Shown here in pieces: positions 58,551-64,000 of a stretch of DNA of 64,000 bases (within the stretch, counting starts at the first letter, position 1; every line of letters starts with the position of its first letter). Location of the stretch: assembly GCF_030269485.1 (NCBI RefSeq), contig NZ_BSTL01000004.1, forward strand, positions 62,001 through 126,000, in the 5' to 3' direction. Source of the stretch: Actinoplanes sp. NBRC 103695. Lineage in GTDB: Bacteria > Actinomycetota > Actinomycetes > Mycobacteriales > Micromonosporaceae. The notes under the pieces are model-generated. The model ran no database searches and was not told where the DNA came from. It saw nothing but the letters and a program-made list of their open reading frames with translations. A program made the position numbers and the translations under genes.

Positions 58551-59256
58551 TCACGTTCTCCTGACGCGTCGGGGTGGCGCCCTCGTGGTGGAGGTGCTCG
58601 ACGTGGTTGAACAGGTCGGGGACCAGCATTCCGCCGGCGCGGCGCCAGGTGCTGACCGAACAGTTCGCCACGGCGGTGCCGGCCGCGACCGCCATCAGCT
58701 CGGCCTCGCTGAGGTTCTCGGCCAGGTAGCGGACCATCAGGACCGTCGCGTCGTGGGCGAACAGCACGACCCGCCCGTCCGGATGGTCCTCACGGACCTC
58801 GCGCAGCAGCGCCCGTAGCCGCAGCAGCACGTCCGCCCAGGACTCACCGCCCGGCGGCCGGTAGTAGAACTTGCCGTGCCGCCGGCGCCGGGCCGCCTCG
58901 TGCGGGAGCCGGGCCTGGACGCCGCGCCCGGTGAGCAGGTCGAGGACGCCCAGCTCACGGTCGCGCAGCCGTTCGTCGACGAGCACGGGCACGCCGGTGT
59001 CGCCGAGGGCGATCTCGGCGGTCTGCCGGGCGCGCAGGTACGGCGAGACGATCGCGACGTCGGGCGTGTTCTCGGTGAGCCACTGCCCGACCGCGGCGGC
59101 CTGGTCCCGCCCGGTGTCCGACAGCGGCACGTCGGCGTCCCGCTCCGGAATGTCGATCGTCTCCAGCCCGTCGCGTTCCGCGTGCTCCGCGATGACATTG
59201 CCGGTGCTCTGCCCGTGGCGCACCACAGCCAGCCACCGCAGGCGTTCATCTCTCAC
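58534..59256 (-). CDS. Histidine phosphatase-family protein
   Basis: The protein is 240 aa. The catalytic RHG motif is in LAVVRHGQSTGN, the partner acidic residue in RDRELGVLDLL, and the second His in VVLFAHDATVLMV. The family contains phosphoglycerate mutases and many phosphatases; the substrate is not evident. GTG 59256 has TAAGAC seven nt upstream, a weak leaderless -10. It is coupled to the NAD(P)HX dehydratase gene downstream, but a shared function is not obvious. Confidence 0.88.
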   Translation of the reverse strand: MRDERLRWLAVVRHGQSTGNVIAEHAERDGLETIDIPERDADVPLSDTGRDQAAAVGQWLTENTPDVAIVSPYLRARQTAEIALGDTGVPVLVDERLRDRELGVLDLLTGRGVQARLPHEAARRRRHGKFYYRPPGGESWADVLLRLRALLREVREDHPDGRVVLFAHDATVLMVRYLAENLSEAELMAVAAGTAVANCSVSTWRRAGGMLVPDLFNHVEHLHHEGATPTRQENVNAEPS

Positions 59257-59438
59257 GCAGCCTGTCTTACCCAGGACCGCCCGGATAATCGCCTCACCCG
59301 CGCGGGGACGATGGGGGGCCGCGGCGGTGAGGCCGGCCGGACCACCGATCTGAGCCCGGCGGCCGCGGCAAAGGCGGGAGCACCGGCTGGCTCGCGGAGT
59401 GGGGACGGTGCTGTGCTCAGCGCGTACCCCGGAATGTT

Positions 59439-59978
59439 TTAGAGAACCAGGCGGCTCCAGAACGGGACGGTGGGGCGGGCCGGCTCGCCGCCGGAGCCGG
59501 GGCCGATGCCGAACTCGCGGTGGAGGAAGTCCTCCAGGTCGTTGCCGTAGCAGACGATGTCGGTCTGGTAGATCGACATGACCGGGTGGCCGTGGGCGCC
59601 GCGGCCGGCCGGGAGGTAGCGGTGGGCGTAGACCGGGATCATGCGCGGGGCCGTGACCAGGCCGGTGCGGGCCACGTCGAGCGCGGCCTCCTCGGACGCC
59701 GGGCGCGGGCCCCAGCCGCCGTACCAGAAGTCGTTCTGGACCACGTCGAAGAGGACGCCGTCGACGGGCAGCGCCAGGCGTTCGCGGAGGGCGGCCCGGT
59801 CGCCGTCACGCCAGTCCGGCCAGCCGCGGCCGAAGGGCAGTCCACCGGCCAGGAATGCGCGATGATCGTCGGCGAAGCTGAAGGCGAACTCGTGCTCGAC
59901 GGCGGCGAGCTCGGCATCGGACAGGCCGGGGCGGATGGAGAACCGGCCTGAGGCGGCCAATAAATCGGCGGCGGTCAC
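59439..59978 (-). CDS. SMI1/KNR4-like hypothetical protein
   Basis: The protein is 179 aa. The start RFSIRPGLSDAELAAVEHEF followed by FSFADDHRAFLAGGLPFG resembles the opening of SMI1/KNR4 (SUKH) proteins, and YQTDIVCYGNDLEDFLHREF resembles the end. SUKH proteins include immunity proteins to secreted toxins, but no toxin is adjacent. The start is GTG 59978 with a TAAGGT box six nt upstream. Confidence 0.72.
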   Translation of the reverse strand: MTAADLLAASGRFSIRPGLSDAELAAVEHEFAFSFADDHRAFLAGGLPFGRGWPDWRDGDRAALRERLALPVDGVLFDVVQNDFWYGGWGPRPASEEAALDVARTGLVTAPRMIPVYAHRYLPAGRGAHGHPVMSIYQTDIVCYGNDLEDFLHREFGIGPGSGGEPARPTVPFWSRLVL

Positions 59979-59984
59979 TACGCC

Positions 59985-59990
59985 ACCTTA
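59985..59990 (-). promoter_or_regulatory. Putative leaderless -10 box of the SMI1/KNR4-like gene
   Basis: TAAGGT on the minus strand lies six nt before the GTG start, with no ribosome site. Confidence 0.45.
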
Positions 59991-60084
59991 GCCAGCGGAT
60001 ACAGCGAACGGTGTAGTTCCTACTCCGGATGGAGGAACGGCAGGTGACCGCGAGCGGACGACGCGCCGGACACCGGTGGATTCC

Positions 60085-60090
60085 TAGCGT
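60085..60090 (+). promoter_or_regulatory. Putative leaderless -10 box of the histidine kinase gene
   Basis: TAGCGT lies seven nt before ATG 60098. It is identical in sequence and spacing to the DUF1772 promoter box. Confidence 0.45.
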
Positions 60091-60097
60091 TCAGGGC

Positions 60098-61201
60098 ATG
60101 CGACGACACGACTTGACGACGGCGGCGGTCACGCTCATCGGGGTACCGGTGGGGATGGCGCTGACCGGGGGGACGATCAACACCACGATGACCGCGACGC
60201 TGGCCGTCTGGCTGGCGATCTTCGCCTTCTTCCTGCGGCGGTGGCCGCTCACCGTGCTGATCCTGTCGGTGGCGTCCGTGGCGGCGATGCGCGGCGCGGA
60301 CCTGATCGGCGCGGGCTGGGCGTGGCCGGCCACGGCGGCGTTCGTGGCGATGGCCCTGTGGGGGCGGCTGCGCGCGGCGTCGATCGTCGCGGCGGCGATT
60401 CTGCTGTACGGCCTGCAGTGGGACGCGTTCGTGGACGTGGATCACGGCGTCGCGTGGGCGGTGGCCCATGTCGGGGCGGAAGCGCTGTGGATCGCCGCGG
60501 CACTGGCGGCAGCCACGGCGTACCGGAACAACCTGCGCTGGCGTACCGAGCTCACCGCCCGCCTCACCGCCGACGAGCACGAGCGGGAGCAGGCGGCCCG
60601 CCGGCGCCGCGCCGAGGAACGCGTGGAGATCGCCCGGGACCTGCACGACGTCGTCTCGCACACCCTCGCCGTGGTGGGCGTGCACCTGAACGTGGCGATC
60701 GACGCGTTCGACGACGACCGGGCCGAGGCGCGGGAGGCGCTCCGGCTGGCACAGGACGTGCGCAACCGGGCCATGCTGGATCTGCGGGCGCTCGTCGAGG
60801 TGCTGCGGGACGGCGCCCGGACGGATCAGCCGGCCGGTGAGCTGAGCGGGCTGGAACGACTCGCCGACCAGGTGCGCGGCGCCGGGCTGGAGGTGTCGGT
60901 GACCGAGGATGGTGACCGGCGGGACGTGCCCGCGCCGGTGGCGACCGCCCTCTACCGGGTGGTGCAGGAGGCGCTGACCAACACGGTGCGGCACGCGGGC
61001 GCATCCCGGGTGGACGTCCGGCTGCACTACCGGCCGACGGAGGTGGAGGTTTCGGTGGCGGACGACGGACGTGGCGGGTCGCCGGACGGTGACGGGCACG
61101 GCATTCCGGGGATGCGGGAGCGGGTGGCCGCGCTGCGCGGCGATCTCGCGCTGGTCTCCGAGGGCGGTTTCACGGTACGCGCGACGATCCCGCTGCCATG
61201 A
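60098..61201 (+). CDS. NarL-type sensor histidine kinase
   Basis: The protein is 367 aa with four or five membrane helices (about 8-145) and almost no extracytoplasmic loop. A HisKA_3 dimerisation domain follows, with phospho-acceptor His183 in ARDLHDVVSHTLAVV. The ATPase domain has the N box EALTNTVRHAGASRV and G box DDGRGG plus GHGIPGMRERVAAL. It should phosphorylate the coupled response regulator (4-bp overlap, ATGA). The short-loop membrane sensor suggests an intramembrane signal. ATG 60098 is supported by the leaderless box; a frame start at 60029 is less likely. Confidence 0.92.
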   Translation: MRRHDLTTAAVTLIGVPVGMALTGGTINTTMTATLAVWLAIFAFFLRRWPLTVLILSVASVAAMRGADLIGAGWAWPATAAFVAMALWGRLRAASIVAAAILLYGLQWDAFVDVDHGVAWAVAHVGAEALWIAAALAAATAYRNNLRWRTELTARLTADEHEREQAARRRRAEERVEIARDLHDVVSHTLAVVGVHLNVAIDAFDDDRAEAREALRLAQDVRNRAMLDLRALVEVLRDGARTDQPAGELSGLERLADQVRGAGLEVSVTEDGDRRDVPAPVATALYRVVQEALTNTVRHAGASRVDVRLHYRPTEVEVSVADDGRGGSPDGDGHGIPGMRERVAALRGDLALVSEGGFTVRATIPLP

Positions 61202-61857
61202 CGATCACCGTCCTGCTCGCCGACGACCAGCAGCTGGTCCGCGCCGGCTTCCGCAGCCTGCTCCGGCGGGACCGGGAGATCTCGGTGGTGGCCGAGGCGT
61301 CCACCGGGGACGAGGCGGTGCGGACCGCCCGCTCGGCGCGGCCGGACGTGGTGCTGATGGACATCCGGATGCCCGGTCTGGACGGCATCGAGGCGACCCG
61401 GCGGATCGTCGCCGACCCGTCGCTGACGGACTGCCGGGTGATCATCCTGACCACGTTCGAGACGGACGAGTACGTGTTCGCTGCGTTGGAGGCGGGGGCC
61501 AGTGGCTTCCTGACCAAGGAGGTCGACCCGGAGGGGTTGCGGCACGCCGTGCGAGTGGTGGCCGCGGGGGAGGCTCTGCTCTCCCCGTCGGTGACGCGGC
61601 GCGTGGTCAGGCAATTCAGCCTGGGCAAGTCGCCGCGCGCTCCCGGCGAACGGCTCGCCGTGCTGACCGCCCGGGAGGTGGAGGTGGTCCGGCTGGTCGC
61701 GACGGGACTGTCCAACGAGCAGATCGCCGCCGAGCTGGTGATCAGCCCGCTGACCGCGAAGACGCACATCACCCGGGCGATCGCCAAGCTGGGCGTCCGG
61801 GACCGGGTCCAGCTGGTCATCCTGGCCTATGAGGACGGGCTGGTGGAACCCTCCTGA
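61198..61857 (+). CDS. NarL-family response regulator
   Basis: The protein is 219 aa. The receiver has the acidic pair Asp9-Asp10 (LLADDQQ), phospho-acceptor Asp55 (VLMDIRMPG), the Thr of ILTTFE and the Lys of FLTKEV. The LuxR helix-turn-helix is LTAREVEVVRLVATGLSNEQ, then LVISPLTAKTHI. All key residues are intact, unlike the regulator at 4.2-4.8 kb. The regulon is unknown; no transporter follows, as it would in LiaSR- or DesKR-like loci. Confidence 0.93.
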   Translation: MTITVLLADDQQLVRAGFRSLLRRDREISVVAEASTGDEAVRTARSARPDVVLMDIRMPGLDGIEATRRIVADPSLTDCRVIILTTFETDEYVFAALEAGASGFLTKEVDPEGLRHAVRVVAAGEALLSPSVTRRVVRQFSLGKSPRAPGERLAVLTAREVEVVRLVATGLSNEQIAAELVISPLTAKTHITRAIAKLGVRDRVQLVILAYEDGLVEPS

Positions 61858-61869
61858 CATCGATGTCAG
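61854..61869. promoter_or_regulatory. Palindrome CTGACATCGATGTCAG between the regulator and GH92
   Basis: This perfect 16-bp palindrome fits the CG-centred TGnnnnCGnnnnCA LacI-type pattern. It includes the TGA stop of the response regulator gene and lies 84 bp before the GH92 start. Confidence 0.55.
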
Positions 61870-61953
61870 CGAGGTCTTGTGCATCGACCGGCATGACGGT
61901 CAGGATGTGTCGGGTGTGTTAAGCGCGCCCCCACATCCGACGTAGGAGACCGC

Positions 61954-64000
61954 ATGCAACCGGCTCGAAAGGTCGCCGTCACGGCGTCCTTGGCGCTGCT
62001 GGCCTCGCTGGCCACCGGCAGCCCGGCGCACGCCGCCGACCCACCCTTCGCGTCCTCGTTCGAGGCCGGTGACCCGCAGCCGACCTGGTCCGACACGGTG
62101 GACACCGGCTCGGACGGGCCCCGATCGAGCGGCGTCGCCGGCCCGGTGCGGTCCGGCGCGCCCGGCAGCCTGCGGGACAGCGTGATCGCGATCTCCGCGA
62201 ACGCGTCGCCGAACTCCGCCGAGGGTGTGAACAACCTCAACGACGGCGACTCCCAGACCAAGTGGCTGGTGGACACGCCGACGAGCTGGGCGCAGTACAC
62301 GCTGGACGCCCCGGCGCGGGCGATCCGCTACACGATGACGTCGGCCAACGACGCGGAGGAACGCGACCCGCGCGACTGGCAGATCCTCGGCTCCGACAAC
62401 GGCAGCGACTGGACCACCGTGGACTCGCGGACCGGTGAGACCTTCGCCGACCGGTACGTCACCAACACGTACGAGATCGCGAACCCGGGCTCGTTCAGCG
62501 TCTACCGGCTGAACATCACCGGCCACCCGTCCGGCAACCTGACCCAGCTGGCCGACTGGGAGCTCAACGACGGCACCACCTCCGAGCCGCCGGCCAACAT
62601 GATCAGCCACGTCGGCACGGGCCCGACCAGCTCGCCGACCGCCAAGACCGGGGTGGGCTACTCCGGGCTGCGGGCGTTCCAGATCGCCGGGCGGCACACC
62701 GCCACCGGGCGCGGGTACTCGTACAACAAGGTCTACGACGTGGACGTCGAGATCACCGCCGACACCGAGCTGTCGTACCTGGTGTTCCCCGAGTTCACCA
62801 AGGACGACCTGAGCAACCCGGCGACGTACACCGCGGTGGACCTGGCCTTCACCGACGGCACCTACCTGTCCGAGCTGAACGCGGTCGACCAGCACGGTGC
62901 TCGGGTCAGCCCGGTGGCGCAGGGTGAGTCGAAGACGCTGTACACGCAGCAGTGGAATCTCAAGACCGCGCGGATCGGCGGCGTCGCCGAGGGCAAGACC
63001 GTCGACCGGATCCTGATCGGCTACGACAAACCGGCCGGGCCGGCGCAGTTCAAGGCCTGGTTCGACGACATCAAGCTGACGTCCGTCGAGCCCTCGGCCC
63101 CGAAGGCTCATTTGTCCGAGTACGCCGACACCCGGCGCGGCACGCAGTCGTCCGGTGACTTCTCCCGGGGCAACAACTTCCCGGCCACCGCGGTGCCGCA
63201 CGGCTTCAACTTCTGGACCCCGGTGACCGACGCCACCACGACCCGCTGGCTGTACGAGTACCACCGGGACAACAACGCCGCCAACCGCCCGACCATCGAG
63301 GCGTTCTCGGCCAGCCACGAGCCCAGCCCGTGGATGGGTGACCGGCAGACCTTCCAGGTCATGCCGTCGGCCGCGCCGGGCACCCCGGACGCGAACCGGG
63401 CCGCCCGGGCGCTGGCGTTCGGTCACGAGAACGAGGAGGCCAAGCCGTACCACTACGGCGTCACCTTCGACAACGGGATGAAGACGTCGTTCGCGCCCAC
63501 GGATCACGCCGCGATCTTCGACTTCACGTTCACCGGCGCCAGCTCGAACCTGATCCTGGACAATGCGGACGGCGAGTCCGGCCTGACCATCGACGCGGCC
63601 GGCCGGGCGTTCTCCGGCTGGTCCGACGTGAACAGCGGCAGCGGCTCGGCCGGACAGAGCAGGCTCTTCGTGTACGGCACGGTCGACGCCCCGGTCACCG
63701 CCAGCGGCATGCTGGCCAGTGGCAACCGGCCGTCCACCGGCTACCTGAAGTTCGACACCACCACCGACAAGACCGTGACGATGCGCATCGCCACGTCGCT
63801 GCTCAGCGTGAACCAGGCGAAGAAGAACCTGGACCTGGAACTGGCCGCCGACGCGACGGTCGCCTCGGTCAGCGCCGCGGCCCAGGCGTTGTGGGACCAG
63901 AAGATGCACGTCATCGAGGTGGAGGGCGCGTCGCAGGACCAGCTCACCACGCTCTACTCGAACCTGTACCGGCTGTTCCTCTACCCGAACTCGGCGCACG
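61954..64000 (+). CDS. Secreted GH92-like protein with N-terminal F5/8-type domain (3' end outside window)
   Basis: At least 682 aa are visible and the frame is open at the window end. The signal peptide ends AHA near residue 28. A discoidin/F5-8C-like domain (about 60-210: SPNSAEGVNNLNDGDSQTKW, DWQILGSDNGSDW, LNITGHPSG, LADWELNDG) is followed by a beta domain and then the GH92 N-region from about 385 (DTRRGTQSSGDFSRGNNFPA, YEYHRDNN, PSPWMGDRQTFQVMP). GH92 enzymes are exo-alpha-mannosidases. AGGAG lies 5-6 nt before the ATG. It is the second GH92 within 10 kb and has its own LacI-type palindrome upstream. Confidence 0.9.
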   Translation, partial: MQPARKVAVTASLALLASLATGSPAHAADPPFASSFEAGDPQPTWSDTVDTGSDGPRSSGVAGPVRSGAPGSLRDSVIAISANASPNSAEGVNNLNDGDSQTKWLVDTPTSWAQYTLDAPARAIRYTMTSANDAEERDPRDWQILGSDNGSDWTTVDSRTGETFADRYVTNTYEIANPGSFSVYRLNITGHPSGNLTQLADWELNDGTTSEPPANMISHVGTGPTSSPTAKTGVGYSGLRAFQIAGRHTATGRGYSYNKVYDVDVEITADTELSYLVFPEFTKDDLSNPATYTAVDLAFTDGTYLSELNAVDQHGARVSPVAQGESKTLYTQQWNLKTARIGGVAEGKTVDRILIGYDKPAGPAQFKAWFDDIKLTSVEPSAPKAHLSEYADTRRGTQSSGDFSRGNNFPATAVPHGFNFWTPVTDATTTRWLYEYHRDNNAANRPTIEAFSASHEPSPWMGDRQTFQVMPSAAPGTPDANRAARALAFGHENEEAKPYHYGVTFDNGMKTSFAPTDHAAIFDFTFTGASSNLILDNADGESGLTIDAAGRAFSGWSDVNSGSGSAGQSRLFVYGTVDAPVTASGMLASGNRPSTGYLKFDTTTDKTVTMRIATSLLSVNQAKKNLDLELAADATVASVSAAAQALWDQKMHVIEVEGASQDQLTTLYSNLYRLFLYPNSAH

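Overview
The window comes from the chromosome of a high-GC actinobacterium, most likely in or near the Micromonosporaceae (Actinoplanes-like). Supporting signs are GC-saturated third codon positions, frequent GTG starts, many leaderless -10 boxes (TAnnnT 6-7 nt before the start codon), F420/LLM and PPOX enzymes, an AfsR/SARP-type protein, MmyB-type and ROK regulators, the aerobic cobalamin pathway and many secreted carbohydrate-active enzymes. The species assignment is inference. No rRNA, tRNA, prophage, transposase or CRISPR array was recognised.

Layout. 1-4.2 kb: end of a GT4 glycosyltransferase, a cytochrome P450, a GH16 lipoprotein and a long-form (E. coli-type) argG. 4.2-12 kb: an atypical NarL-type regulator, a BTAD/NB-ARC protein lacking the SARP DNA-binding domain, a permease and binding protein of a nitrate/sulfonate/taurine-type ABC importer, pobA-like hydroxylase and an epoxide hydrolase. 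11.8-20 kb: aerobic corrin synthesis, with cobG-cobH-cobIJ on the minus strand, a cobalamin riboswitch leading cobN on the plus strand, and cobF. 20-27 kb: MmyB-type regulator with a divergent DUF6081-like gene, ROK regulator plus PL7 alginate lyase, dinB behind a LexA box, cupin and hsp20. 27-35 kb: an oppC-A-B-D-F importer operon ending in a CBM6 protein, divergent from a GH64 beta-1,3-glucanase. 35-43 kb: small lipoprotein, LLM oxidoreductase, an M15-like peptidase, a LacI regulator, DUF1996 protein and a CBM32-CBM32-GH16 laminarinase-like enzyme. 43-53 kb: DUF559 protein bracketed by palindromic repeats, two membrane c-di-GMP enzymes, an FAD monooxygenase, and an ornithine/lysine-type decarboxylase coupled to an MFS transporter. 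53-64 kb: GH92, VOC, PPOX, DUF1772, NAD(P)HX dehydratase, histidine phosphatase, SMI1/KNR4-like protein, a NarL-type two-component system and a second GH92 cut by the window end.

How the genes may work together. The clearest functional theme is beta-1,3-glucan and mannan use. Two GH16 proteins, a GH64, CBM6 and CBM32 modules, two GH92 mannosidases, an Opp-family importer and a LacI regulator occur together, and several of the promoters carry CG-centred palindromes of LacI type. The second theme is cobalamin synthesis with split control: a riboswitch on cobN, and an apparently leaderless cobG operon.

The most unusual property of the window is its short intergenic spacers. Many contain tandem or palindromic repeats (15, 16, 18, 24, 32-33, 38, 51 and 58 bp units). 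One family with a 32-33 bp period recurs at three loci, and several arrays include the stop codon or last codons of the upstream gene. All assignments come from reading the sequence; no database search was run.
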